Of a stretch of 64,000 nucleotides of DNA, positions 20,439-31,803 are shown piece by piece. Numbering within the stretch: position 1 is the stretch's first letter; each line of letters starts with the position of its first letter. The notes under the pieces were generated by a model. That model was not told the DNA's origin. It saw only the letters and a program-made list of their open reading frames with translations, and did not search any database. This stretch comes from Toxonevra muliebris (taxonomy: Eukaryota; Arthropoda; Insecta; Diptera; Pallopteridae): assembly GCA_963691655.1 (NCBI GenBank), contig OY829326.1, positions 79,849,235-79,913,234 of the forward strand, in the 5' to 3' direction. Made by a program: the position numbers and the translations under genes.

Positions 20439-22568
20439 CTATGTACATACGTACATCTCAAATACGTCTGTATGCGTTTGTACACTATCAACTAAAAAGC
20501 TTGCGACAGAACATTGATATAAAGTCATTAGGCTAGTTTTACACTCGCTTAAGTGACCTAAATTAATATATACATACACGTACCGACAACGATAACAACA
20601 TTAGAATAAGTTTTCTTTTAGTTTTGTGTATAGTTAGTACTCGTGGTATCTTGACCGCCTTTTTTTATTTTATTGTATTTTCATTTATTTTAATTTCTTG
20701 AAAGCATAAAATTGCATGTCTATTACATGAGGAAATCAATAGTTGAAATTTTATCAGCACACAAAAGTTAAAAAGTTTTTATTCTTCCTTTTGTTTTGTG
20801 TTAACGTAATAAAGAAATGCGGCATGTCCTTACGTTGTACGTATGTCCTTTTCAGCGTTAAATACAGTTAAGTGTTAGAGCTGTAGTGAGTGGCACGCCA
20901 CGTCATGTGCTTTAATTCTCAATAAAAGAAAATATTCGTAGTGTATTTAATAGCTTAAAATAAACTTAGAACTAAAATAAGAATTATCAATCAAAAATGT
21001 TGTGAATTGAAAAATTTTAAATATTAGTGAAATGAATTTACGTGCGCCAACTGAATGGTGAGTGATCATATTTATGATTTTTGTTAAAGTAAAAGTGGAA
21101 ATGGTGCTATAAAAATAATGAATTGAAGACTTTTGTGTAGCTTTATGAGTAATAAATTGGCCATGAAAATAATGGATCATATCAGGTTTTCCAGATATCA
21201 TTACCTTTAAAAAATCATTTTTTAAAAACTGAAAACTGCTCAAATCAAGTTTGAAATAATAAAGAATTTTTTATTTGCAGCCAAATTCAACCAAATTCAG
21301 TAATGCATAGCGGTGCCATATGGCACCTTGTCGCTGAGCCGTTTCTGAGCCAGGTTAAAAAAATTTTCTCAAAGTACTGTTTTCATCTATCTACTTTGCT
21401 CCTTAATGGGTTAAATATTACAAAAAGTAATTTCTGATCTAAAAAAGCATTGCGTTCCTGTGACTATTGCTATTTTCGCAAATCTATGATGCCGATAAAG
21501 GTGAATTTTGACCATAAAATTTCGCTCCCAAAGAAGTTTCAAGTTGATACATTTACTATTTTTGGCAGTTCACATTTATATTTACTTTTATAACACGCAC
21601 TCACGGCCTGCATCAAAACCTGTAAAAGCTTTGTAAACCGCATAAAGTTGTAAACTTACCAAAATTTATATGAAATTTAACAGTGTGTTTACGAGGTTTA
21701 CAAGTCTTTTACATGTTCTGATGAAGGCCCTTCTTGTATTTAGTAGAGAAGTTCCATATCTACTTCAGGATATGACAAAAACAATTGATTTCATTTCAAC
21801 TGTATGTCTCGGCATACTTACATTAAGTCCCAAAAGCTATTGTTATCCCCTCCATAACCCAGATATGCCCAACGCTTCATAATGTTTTAATTTTGGTAGA
21901 ATATATCCTATTTAATGAGTTCTCTACCTGAATTTAAATTAATGTAAACTAAAAATTAAATGGGGCTTAACTTTTTGAGGTTTTCGCAGTGCCCGCATTT
22001 AAATATTAAAATTGAGTGGCAGCACTACGGTCTCTCTATGAATTTGGTTAACGTTAAGCCAATGTTAATCTTGATTAAAATAGCAAAAATAACAAAATTA
22101 GGCATAAATTAAATTAAAAAATGAATATAATGTTAATAGTTGTGGTTAATATAGAAAAATTTAGAGAATATGCAAAAACCACTGCCAGATATTTTGTCGA
22201 CAAATATCCTTGGTACACCATGCCACCAACCCTTCAAAAGCATTTCATCTGATCGAAAGTAATTTCCTCAGCTATATTGCCAATTGACCAGTTGTCGGAA
22301 GAAGCACAAGAGGCATGTAATAAAGATTTTAAATGGTATAGGGAGCACCACACTAGAAAGAGCAGTCGTGTCAACATGAATATAGACATATTTAATTCAT
22401 GTTTATTGAGGCCTCTGAACAACTAAATTGATTTCGAAAAACCTCTATATCTTTGTATATAAGCAAGATATATATCTGAAATTTTGCCAATAAGAATCAG
22501 TCTACTAAATTTGAGCCCTCTAACTCTAGATGTTTAATTGATGCCAACTTTGCGGGCTCAACGCCCCA
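20439..22568. other. No gene seen
   Basis: AT-rich intergenic DNA. The only structure recognised is a dispersed repeat at about 21300-21425, present inverted at 43105-43235, centred on the 16-bp palindrome GGTGCCATATGGCACC. Short frames here have no coding features. Confidence 0.4.
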
Positions 22569-22712
22569 TTGTGCGACGGTAAAGCGGTAGACGGCTACCT
22601 GCTGTTAAAATGCACATCCTCCACAGAACTGCAGCGGCGACGTTTTTTCCAACGACGGTAGCTGTACACGTACCGTCGACAGCTTTACCGTCATACGACG
22701 CAATTGTGTTTT
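22569..22712. repeat. GC-richer inverted repeat unit
   Basis: A roughly 140-bp unit with arms built on GACGGTAAAGC...GT(A/C)GACGG at the left and their complement at the right. It is probably a MITE with eroded ends. No duplication was identified and no coding is present. Confidence 0.45.
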
Positions 22713-22717
22713 AAGCT

Positions 22718-22860
22718 TGTTGCGTCGGATATTTACAGTGTGCTGATTGAAAAAAATGCTTAGGCCAATCAGCGCTTGAGATGGTGACGACGTGGTTGTT
22801 GATGCGCAGAACGAAACTTTTTTAAACGCGGGGAGCGTAATTTTGTGCAAGTATACCTCG
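22718..22860 (+). repeat. THAP-type repeat, fragment C
   Basis: Matches part of the THAP-type repeat family at 33214-38765 and, inverted, 46530-48480: GCCAATCAGCGCTTGAGATGG, then GTTGATGCGCAGAACG and ACGCGGGGAGCGTAAT. It also spans the point where the 33-kb copy is interrupted by a hAT and shows no insertion there. Confidence 0.6.
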
Positions 22861-22866
22861 CTTAAC

Positions 22867-23415
22867 CATTGGCGTAACTAGGACAATTCTCTGGGGGGTC
22901 CAGGCCCCCTCAGAAAATATATTTAACACTTTTTCGGCTGTAAGTTTTTCTTTCACAAATTTGTTTTTAATGTTAATAATTGATTCATTTGAAAACCTTT
23001 CCTGTAACATGGTTGCTCTTAACCAAAGTCTTTATAACAGGACAGCTCAAGCATAATGCGATTTCAAAATCACTCAAAAGTAAAATTTTTCCCCCGGGTA
23101 CGTGAAAAGATGTTTACACATCAAAAATTTTGATTAGACACCCCAAAAATTGCTGGCATAACCGCCGCATAATGAATAATTGATGTCTAATAGAATAAGG
23201 AAATGTTATAAATTTTGTTGTAGAAACTAATAATCTTTTACTGCTTTAACTATTCATCATAGCTTTTGCTGCAAAAGCAAAAACTCGAAAAGTAAACAAA
23301 AGTTTTTCTTTTTTTTCATAGATATTCAAATTTTTTTTTTATGAATGTAAGTTTTTATATAATTTTTAAATTAATAATTTTCTTTGGACTTTACTTTTCT
23401 TGCCATATTATTTCT
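22867..23415. mobile_element. hAT-like fragment with CATTGGCGTAACTAGG end
   Basis: The left end CATTGGCGTAACTAGG with GGGGGGTCCAGGCCCCC matches, inverted, the right end of the related fragment at 32059-32573 (CCTAGTTACGCCAGTG). The shared body (TAACATGGTTGCTCTTAACC through TATTATTTCTG) is colinear between the two. The right end is missing here. Non-coding. Confidence 0.65.
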
Positions 23416-23437
23416 GATTTATACACATAGATATATG

Positions 23438-23871
23438 CATAGCAGAAGAATTAAGAAGGTAGATGCATTTTTACAAGAAAGAGGAACTTTGACAATTAGA
23501 AAAACATTTGTTTTGACACTATTCTTATTATTTTTAAGTGAGAATTTATAAGAAAATAATTTGCATAGTACTACATGTACATAGGGAGAATTAGTTGCTG
23601 CTTTTTATATTATTTTTTAGCACTAAACATGTTCAAGGTATCTGCTAATAAAGAAAACTAATTTAAATAACATTATTTATACTTTTTTTATTATAAATAA
23701 AATTTATCTTTTAGTACTAAGTAATAAAAGTAGTATTAATAATCTACTACTGACTCACTCTTTTGTTCCCATTTCAAAAAATGCATCTCTAAAATGTTCC
23801 TCTTACTTGTCGAAAATTCAAAATGGCTACTTTTTGAAAAAATGCATCTACCTCTAAATACTTCTACCATG
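23438..23871. mobile_element. hAT-type MITE, copy 1
   Basis: Ends CATAGCAGAAG / CTTCTACCATG with longer inverted similarity (GATGCATTTTT), flanked by an exact 8-bp duplication GATATATG. The sister at 48851-51005 has its own 8-bp duplication, GGCACACC. Length 434 bp, non-coding. Confidence 0.82.
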
Positions 23872-23879
23872 GATATATG

Positions 23880-24911
23880 TATGAATACATATCGCTCATT
23901 TACTAAAAGACTGTCATAAGTAAAAAAACACGATTTTTGAGTTAATGATGCAGAATTGTTCATTATGTCACGCTTCATATTGTGTAAAAATTTCATATTA
24001 ATATCTTGTATGCTCTGCGCGTGAGAATTATAAGATTTCTTCTTTTTCCTACAAAGTGGGAGTCATTTGAAAACTTTACACGCGTTTACAAGTGTCCACT
24101 TGGCCTTATTCAAACATTCTAAAATTTTCACGATTCTCAGTTTTTTACCTAGGAAATAAATTTTTAAGCGGTTGTAGACAAATAAGACAAATTCCTTCTA
24201 TAGAAGCAACAGGAACGCTGGGAAATTTGTTTTACCCTTCGTTGTATGGGTATGTTCAGAATAGCAAAAGGGAACACAGAATATAGTACAATGGACGTAA
24301 AACTTGTCTGAGTGCTGTATTCTTGAATACTTCTTTTGTCTGTTCCAACAAAAAAAAATGTGTATGTTATGGATTGGACAATGTGCTGGCGTAAGTAAAA
24401 GAACAAGACGCGTTGCCAGTTATTGGCGCAAAACAAGAGAAAAAAATAAAATTCTCCAATTTTAGGGGATCCATCGATGAATTTTCTTATGTATGTATAA
24501 CTATAATTTCAATTAAAAAAATGTCTGAAAAAAAAAAAAAACAGTTTTTGGATGTCTTGGAACGTAACCCCCCTTTTTGCAGTGGTTTCTTGTTTCGTTT
24601 AATACGATTTCCCTTAACACGGCATTTTCCATTAACGTAACCTCCGTGTTAAGCGAGGTCTACCTGTATATGTGATTTGTGGTACAGAATTACAGCGGGC
24701 GGGTTTTTTCCGTCGGGTTTTCTTCGACTCAGATTTATTTTATATTTTCTCCGTCGGAGCAAAGACACAAAAAAGCAGTGCAAAATTGGACCTATGTGTT
24801 TTTAGTGTTATTTTTATGCAATTTTCATGAAAATTTAGATAATTTCGCCATTGTTTATCCGATCTTCATCTCTAAGATATTATTGGAAAGGAATACAACT
24901 GTTTCAATAAC
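23880..24911. other. No gene seen; possible Tigger/pogo terminus
   Basis: AT-rich DNA. At about 24600-24675 the motif GTTAAGCGAGGTCTACCTGT, read inverted, resembles the termini of Tigger-like pogo elements. A partial opposite end, GTATACCTCGCTTAAC, lies at 22851-22866, so the hAT fragment and MITE between could be inside one old element. This is inference from two short matches. Confidence 0.35.
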
Positions 24912-24913
24912 TA

Positions 24914-26018
24914 AGGGGTGATCCAGAAAAATTGTAAAGTTTTAATGTATCCATTATACGCAATTGTCAAGAGTTAGGACCCCGTTATATTCAAGTGAAA
25001 GGATCTATTAATAGTGCAGTTTTTCTACTTAAGTCAACATGACGAGCCAACAAGAATATTGCCACAAATTAACATTAACATTTAATGATAAGAAGAAGAG
25101 AAGTCTAGACTAAGTATTGCAAGGGAAAGCATAGCGAGTTAAACGATGGTTTATAACGTCATAAACAGCTACAATGCGGGAAACTCCATCTGCAGAACCG
25201 AAGGGTCAGGCAGAAAAAAGGGTCCAAGTAACCCAGATAATAACTCGGGCTAAACCCACGAGGTCGACTCGAGATGTTGCAGCTACAGCTGGTACCTAAC
25301 CAAATTCGATTGCGTGATTCTTGATGATGAGACCTACTATAAGGCGGACTTCAACCAGTTGCCTGGAAATGCCTATTTCACAACAAAGAATAGGGATGCA
25401 ACACCCAGAAAATACTCTGAAGTAAAATATACCAAATTTCCAAAACGCTTCATGGTTTGGCAAGCTGTTTGCACCTACGGTGTACGGAACAAGGCGTTCA
25501 TTACGACAGGAACAATTAACTCCAGAATAAATATAGAAGAATGCCTGCAAAAACGCCTTCTACCATTTATTGGACAGCACAAAGGAAACGTTTTGTTTTG
25601 GCCAGATCTAGCCACAAGTCATTACTCCAGGTAAACTACGGGATGGGATAATGAAAATAATGTCGCAGTGGTCCTAAATGAGGCAAACCCTCCCAACTGC
25701 CCGGAACTTCGGCCTATTGAAAGATATTGGGCTATAATGAAGCAAACCCTAAGAAAAAAAAGAAAGTTTGCAAAAATGTAGAATCCCGAAATCGATGGAA
25801 TCAAGCCTATGCAGTAGTCAGTGAACGTACTATCCAGGTCCTAACGAAGAACGTTAAGCAAAATGATAAACAATTTGGCAACCAGAAATAATATTAGAAT
25901 CAATTTTGTTGTGTATTATAGTTTAAAAAATAAACTGAACTTTATTTGAGTGAAATCGGACTATTGGTTGGTTTTTATTGTCTCCGTAAAAATTCAAAAT
26001 TTTTTCTGATTCACCCCT
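24914..26018. mobile_element. Tc1/mariner DD37E element, copy 1
   Basis: Ends AGGGGTGATCCAGAAAAA and, inverted, AGGGGTGAATCAGAAAAA, flanked by TA on both sides (24912-24913, 26019-26020). Length 1105 bp. It encloses a broken transposase gene with DD37E spacing. It is distinct in sequence from the two related elements at 39462 and 51079. Confidence 0.9.
25039..25890 (+). pseudogene. DD37E transposase relic
   Basis: The ATG at 25039 (MTSQQEYCHKLT) begins a helix-turn-helix part riddled with stops. The catalytic part is clearer: FDCVILDDETYYKADFNQLP (first Asp), KRFMVWQAVCTYG, LPFIGQHKGNVLFWPDLATS (second Asp), a stop at 25632, then ANPPNCPELRPIERYWAIMK (Glu). Exactly 37 residues separate the WPD aspartate from the PIE glutamate, the ITmD37E signature known from mosquitoes. 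Several stops make it non-functional. Confidence 0.88.
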
Positions 26019-26020
26019 TA

Positions 26021-27060
26021 GTTTTACGACGACACAAAATTAATATTATATTGACCACCATTACCATCACTAAAATTCCAAATGTTTTGATGTAAAACCT
26101 AATATTTTGAAACTATATCATTTATGACCTTATTTTTCGCCAAAAGCCACCTAATGGAAAAATTTCTCATAGAAAATACGATTTTTAAGGCTTTTTCTAA
26201 ACAATACAGCTCATCGCTATAGGTAAAATTGTTTGTGGAATTTTAATAAAATAAGACAATGTTATTAAAATTATAAAAATTAATAGGCTTTGAATGAACA
26301 GTGATGCCAGAAGAATGTCAAAATGTTCATAGAACTAGCAGATCAGACGATCGTTTCGGAGCCCGCTACGGTTCCTCAACAGTGATCTGAGTGATAGTTC
26401 CCTCATTTCAACAATCTAAATAAGTGAAAATATTGTACAGTAAATGAGAATGACAGAATAGTTATTTTCACTGGATAGTATTATTAAATGTAGCTACCAC
26501 TACCGTTCCATATACTTTTTGCCATTCTTCTTTGATACTTTATTACATATTGGATTTTCTGACATCTAAAGTTAATTTTTAGTAGGGTAAACCCCAACTT
26601 TTTCATGAGGTACTTTAATATACATACTATATATATATATATATCTGCAACGTGTTCTAGGTCTTTTTTTTGTACGCAATCATGTGAAGTTTCTACTAGC
26701 AACCGTTAGTTAGAGACTAGCAACAACAATTACAATAAACAAAAAGTTTGCCGGCAAAACAAAAGCAACCAAATTGACCTCCCTCCCCGCCAAAGTTAGA
26801 TTATATTCGTATACCTATATATGCATATATAAATATTATGCTACCAAATAAAATTCCCTCAAACTACTCTAAAGATATTTGTTGTGTTGAAAAATGTTTA
26901 ATACGTACAAAATCTAACAAAAAGGGGAGTCTATTTTCATTTTTGTTTTGACTCCGTTGCCATTAAAGAAAGTAAATGCAACGAGTATGAAACGTTTTTA
27001 AATTTTGATATCGAAGTTTATGAAAATAATAAATTTATTGCTCATTAATATAATAGAAAA
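26021..27060. other. Upstream region of the SPATA6-like gene
   Basis: AT-rich, with a (TA)n run at about 26627-26645. No gene was seen. It must contain the promoter of the gene that begins at 27061, but no TATA or initiator could be fixed by eye. Confidence 0.4.
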
Positions 27061-29358
27061 ATGTATCAAAAACGATTTTATGTAAAAATAGATATGAAGT
27101 TACATGCGGTAAGTTTACGTTGCCTTAATTTCTAAGTTGCCCATAAAATACTTAATTATTAGCATTGAAATCTTACCGCTTTATATCTCATATTTTCAGA
27201 TCACTTGCCCGGGAGTTTGGCTCTGCACGCATGGCTATCTTGAGGTTACAATAAAAACATTGGGTTATTACTTTCGAACTGGGGCAATGGAACCGCATTT
27301 CCCGCTTCTCTGTCACGATCAATTTACAATGGAGGGCTATTTTAAATCTGTAGGCTCTATGGATGAGCTAGAGCGTGTTCTGGCTGCCGAGCAAGTGGAA
27401 ATAACGCTATGGCAAAATGGTAGGCGTTTAGCATATTTTCTGGGTAAATTAGCAGAAGTAATGCATCCGTGTGTTCCAAAACTTACATGTGCACACAATA
27501 TTAATGTGCAGCTGTTAATGAAAGCGACACCAGCATTCCCGGTAAATATCAATTAATGAGGAGAATCTAAAAAAATTATGTTTATAATATGAATTAAAGT
27601 GTATGTTTTTTTAGGGCATTATTGCTCCAAAAGTTGAACTTACAGCTCAAGTCGGAATCCAGGATCGGTTATCGCGAAGTGTAGATGCTGCTACTGTGGA
27701 TAGCGCTGGTGGGAGTAGTTGTTCCAAATATCGTAATAACACTTTTCTAATGCCAAATTTTGAAATGAATTCTGAGCGAAGGAGTAATAGACATTGCCAG
27801 TCGTTATTTGAAGAATCTAACGGTTGTCTCGATTATCTTGATGAGCGACGAAGACAAAAACCTGTTTGTCATACGAAAGTCAATTGTGGCAGCGGGTATA
27901 ATGCACTATGATACTATTTGTAACAAAATATTAACTAATATACATAATATTAAAATTTTTCTAGTTCGTCTCGCCATAACTCAACATTACCATGTTCGAA
28001 ACCATTTGAAGCAGATAGTATTTCTCATAAAAATGAACAACGTCGCCTTTCAACTTGTTCTAGGTAATAAAATATCAGATTAGATATTTTAAATATAAAT
28101 TTATTTTTTTATTCATGAGCAACGATCAAAATGTATGAGATGTTCAGCAGGAAGAGGGTGGGACTACGCCCAAAATACCTTCAGAGTTAAATAAGGTGTT
28201 TTTAAATGTATAAGGCCCAATTTATTCACTCTCAATTAAATTAAAGTCTTTTTAAGGTTGGAAAATTTATAGATTTTAAAAAATTTTATTTGTTCAGCCT
28301 CCATTAGTGATTTTAATGGAGGTTGCCGACATTAACTAATCGCACATTAAATTTAATACCGGTTTTAGTTAAAAGGACAAAATCATCCTTTTAAGAGGGT
28401 TTTTTTTATCGCTAATGGAGCGTTTCTGTTTATTGCTTCCCTATTAGCGTTGACACTTGACAGTAAGTTTGGTTTTGTTCATATTTTTGTAATAATTGCA
28501 AAATATTACAAAAATACAAGTTTTGAAATAAAAGTTATGAGCAACTTAAGAAAATAGAAGTTGTTCATAACTCTTATCGGGTAACTTAAAAATAAAAGTT
28601 ATGGACCTTATGGAACTTAGAAAAATAAAAATTGTCCGTAATTCTTTTTATCAAAAAAGTGTAAACATAGCAAAAGTAATAATATAACCACATATTGTGG
28701 TTTCATAAGCAATTAAAACAATTATTAATTATTTTGTTGGGTTCTACACATGTCGCATGAGTTCTAGTGTTAGTTAAAAAAAAAACAGTACTTTTGTCTG
28801 CAAAAATTAATTTTGTGAAAAAATTTCATTCATTAAATTAAAAATGCTGAACGTTAGACAAATTTGAAAATTTTCTGAAATTTTTTCAAAAATAGGTTTG
28901 TCCTACATTAATGATATTTTCTGGGCATTGGAATTGAAAGATAACATATTAAAATCATCCCAAGTATCCAACAATTCACCTAATGTAATAAAAAATAAGT
29001 TTTTCATTTGTTTAAGATATTCGTATGTCCTCTTGCCCCTTGAGAGGAATATACTTTTTACAAAACGCTTCCACCGAGTACAATTCTTGCGGTAACTTTA
29101 ATTTCCTTGAAAGTTTTTCTTATGTTTTCTAGTTAATCTAATCATTGTTATTTTATTTATTTTGGTATTGATAAAGAGTTAAGGGTTTAACATTTTACTT
29201 TCAGCCACTTCAGTAGCAATTCCTTTAACTCGATTCAAACATCTCGTAGTAGCAGTGGTTGCCATCACTCGCAGTGTTCAATATCTTCAGGCTCAGCACC
29301 AGGAGACCATCAACAGCGTTGTGTGATATGCCAATCGTATCGAAAAACGTTTACTTAG
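27061..29358 (+). CDS. Spermatogenesis-associated protein 6 (SPATA6)-like
   Basis: Five exons, all GT-AG with consistent phases: 27061-27108, 27200-27541, 27615-27895, 27965-28063, 29205-29358; 307 residues. The N-terminal SPATA6 domain (residues 8 to about 115) is clear: VKIDMKLHA joins ITCPGVWLCTHGYLEV across intron 1, followed by FPLLCHDQFTMEGYF and a VEITLWQ strand. In mammals SPATA6 builds the sperm head-tail connecting piece; a role in the fly male germ line is inferred. The rest is Ser/Arg/Asn-rich and low in structure, ending with QRCVICQSYRKTF. It is shorter than the vertebrate protein (about 490 residues). The last intron is 1.14 kb, the others 69-91 bp. The start is chosen because the first exon supplies the conserved first strand of the domain. 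Confidence 0.88.
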
Positions 29359-29372
29359 AGCTAAAAGAATTA

Positions 29373-29378
29373 AATAAA
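29373..29378 (+). terminator. Poly(A) signal of the SPATA6-like gene
   Basis: AATAAA begins 15 bp after the TAG stop at 29356-29358, implying a very short 3' UTR. The opposing Gemin2 gene has its own signal at 29466-29471, so the two transcripts probably end without overlapping. Confidence 0.55.
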
Positions 29379-29465
29379 AAGAAAATAGTTAAATGATATA
29401 TGGTTTATTTACATTCGAATACATTGTTTTTCCAAATGTTCCTTTTATATATATTGTTTTATTAA

Positions 29466-29471
29466 TTTATT
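29466..29471 (-). terminator. Poly(A) signal of Gemin2
   Basis: TTTATT on the plus strand (AATAAA on the minus), about 70 bp downstream of the Gemin2 stop at 29542-29544. A second candidate lies at about 29404. Supported by position and hexamer only. Confidence 0.45.
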
Positions 29472-29541
29472 TGATAGACGTACGTAAAAGTAATGTATGT
29501 ATAACTAGAAATATGTACTAGATGCTTAAAAGTACAAAAAC

Positions 29542-30472
29542 TTAAACAAATTCAGCAAAGTCTAATTGGCCAAATACTTTGGCAATCAAATAAATGAACA
29601 GATTATATGGCACTGCTTTTTCCAATTCCTGAGGAAGCAGGCGACTACGCAATTGCATACATAGGCGTGCAATATCACGCAAAGTGCTGTGAACATTCGG
29701 CTCCAAAGGCAAATGAAGACAAGCAAGCGCGGCATACAACCACGACCCCAACCACTGTTCACTGCATGACAGATCGAAAGTAGATGAGGCTGCTAAAGTG
29801 CCATTTTCGGTTGCTGCTGCAGCTGATGATGATGAAGACGACGTACATACCAATTGTTCCTGCTCAGGAGATATTTCAACTGCGCCTTCCATCCACTCAC
29901 AAAGCATTTCTAACAATTGTTCCATTGTACGCTGATTTATACGTAAAATGGTGCGTAGTAATGGTGGATTTGTAATACAAAAATTTTTCCACTCTTCAAC
30001 ATCTGTGGTAAGTGGTGGCTCCAACGCATTATTGTAAGATTGAGCACTCATTTCTTGACGGAGAGTAGCAATTTTATTGCGCATTGTCTGAAAATCCTCA
30101 GCTTGGGCAGATTTCCATTCAGCTGTGGGCAGAAGAGTAGAAGAAGTTGGGAGGTTATGCAAATCCTATCAACGAAAGAAGAAATAAATTAAATCGAAAG
30201 TCTTTGATATAAATGCTTCTATTTACATTTTCTTTCTCCAAATTATTAACGATTGTTGCTCTATCAGCGTCAGTTGCAGCATCAACATTTTTGGGACGTC
30301 GGACAACTACGGCGGGACATTTTTTCCTTTCATGTAGCATCTTCATGAGGAATTCTTCGCCATTTCGCGGTTCTGCGCTTGGATCAAAATCAGGCCCCGG
30401 CACGCGGATCTCAAGCGCCTGCTGCTGAAATGACTCAATGGTAGCGTCACACTCCATTTTCGTTGCCTCCAT
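29542..30472 (-). CDS. Gem-associated protein 2 (Gemin2/SIP1)
   Basis: Two exons, 30472-30227 and 30165-29542, separated by a 61-bp GT-AG intron in phase 0; 289 residues against about 280 in human and 245 in Drosophila. Gemin2 holds the pentameric Sm ring and binds SMN during spliceosomal snRNP assembly in the cytoplasm. The N-terminus has the conserved FDP...EEFL...CPAVVV pattern (residues 29-57). The C-terminal helical domain shows ILRINQRTMEQLLEMLCEWM, WLYAALACLHLPLEPNVHST and NLFIYLIAKVFGQLDFAEFV, where the last segment matches the family end. A Ser/Ala run (CTSSSSSSAAAATENG) is an insertion in a loop. The gene converges with the SPATA6-like gene, 183 bp between stops. Identification is by motif order and length; the ATG at 30472 is the only start upstream of the conserved block. 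Confidence 0.93.
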
Positions 30473-30943
30473 AAGACCGAATACTAAAAATGAATTTTTA
30501 ATGAAATATACTATTTAACAAAAGCGTCGAACAAAGAAAAAAAAATAAGCGGTACTTTATAACCAGCGTCTATTTGGAAATGGAAAATTTGCTTGCATCA
30601 GCTGTTTAACGAGCAAATGAAAGACAGGGTGACACAACATTTACATTTCAACCTGGATTGATCTGAAAGAAGACCAAACAAATACCAGTCGATAAAGCAG
30701 TTCACATGGTTGCTCAATTACGTAGCTGAAAATACTGTAAATATAATCGAAAGTGAATTCGATTTTATATAGTTGCAAATTTTATTGAATTTGTTTTAAT
30801 GTTCTCTGTGCAAATTGTAAAATTTTTAATTTAAACGTTTATCATGCTTCCGTAAAACTTTACATGAATCGATAAAGTAAACAAAATTATTAATGTGTAG
30901 GGATCGAGCTAATGGTATGGAAATCCTAACCACTTCATCCATA

Positions 30944-31112
30944 AGTGGATTTTCACACTGGCGCAAGCATGAACGCCTGTATGAAAGAGAGAGGTGGTAA
31001 AAATAGGTAGTTAGAAAAAGACAACGAGTTTCTTTCTCTTTCTTACTACCAATTTTTTCTACCTCTCTCTTTCAAACAGGCGTTCATGCTTGCGCCCGTG
31101 TGAACAGCCATT
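30944..31112. mobile_element. MITE with GGCGCAAGCATGAACGCC arms
   Basis: Left arm TTCACACTGGCGCAAGCATG continuing to AACGCCTGT and GAAAGAGAGAGGT; the right arm is its complement ending CGTGTGAACAGCCATT. About 170 bp, nearly palindromic. A partial relative lies at 31553-31694, and terminal fragments (GTTCACACGGGCGCAAGC type) at about 13840-13870 and 55940-55955. Non-coding; upstream of Gemin2. Confidence 0.65.
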
Positions 31113-31552
31113 CGGAAAATATCAAATACTTAAAATATAAAGTTTTACATACAGAGCGCGTAAAATTCATAAATTATAAAAAGAATACGAATCCATCAAA
31201 ATTTTTGGACATTCTCGCCAAAATTTCGTAGAAAAAAACCAAATATGTTAAAAACTCAGTCGGTTTTTAGCGATCAAAAAACCAACGATTTGGAAAACAT
31301 TTTCTCTCGACTCAAAGATAAAAAAAACACAAAGCGCGTTTTAGTTTCCATAATATAAGAGGTTTCCAAAATAATAGAAAAAATATTACTGAGTTACGTA
31401 AACAGTATCTTCAAGTTAAAAAACAAAAAAACTAAAAAAAAGCACTGTCACTAGGTGAAAAAAATTTTCTTGTTTTATTTTTGGAAGTGTTTTGATGAAA
31501 GTAGTAGTGAAGAAAAATTGTTTTATTACTTCGTTCACATCAGAGAATATTC

Positions 31553-31694
31553 TCTGGTTCACACGGAAAGAGAGAGGTAGGAAAAAAACGGTAGTTGGAA
31601 AAAGACAGGCGAGAGTCTATCTTTTTCTTACTACCTATTTATTCTACCTCTCTCAGATAGGCGTTTATGCTTGCACCCGTGTGAAAAGCCACAT
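31553..31694. mobile_element. Relative of the 30944 MITE, left arm shortened
   Basis: The right arm (CAGATAGGCGTTTATGCTTG then CACCCGTGTGAAAAGCCA) is complete; the left arm keeps only GGTTCACACGG and AAAGAGAGAGGTAGG. A deletion of about 20 bp removed the GCAAGC part on the left. Non-coding. Confidence 0.55.
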
Positions 31695-31803
31695 ATGTAG
31701 CTCAGAACTGGAGTAGCTGCTATAGCTATAGCGCTCTTTCAGACTCACAGTGGGTCTGTTTTGGGTCAGCCTCCTTAGCCAACCAACCAAAAGTAAAAAC
31801 ACT

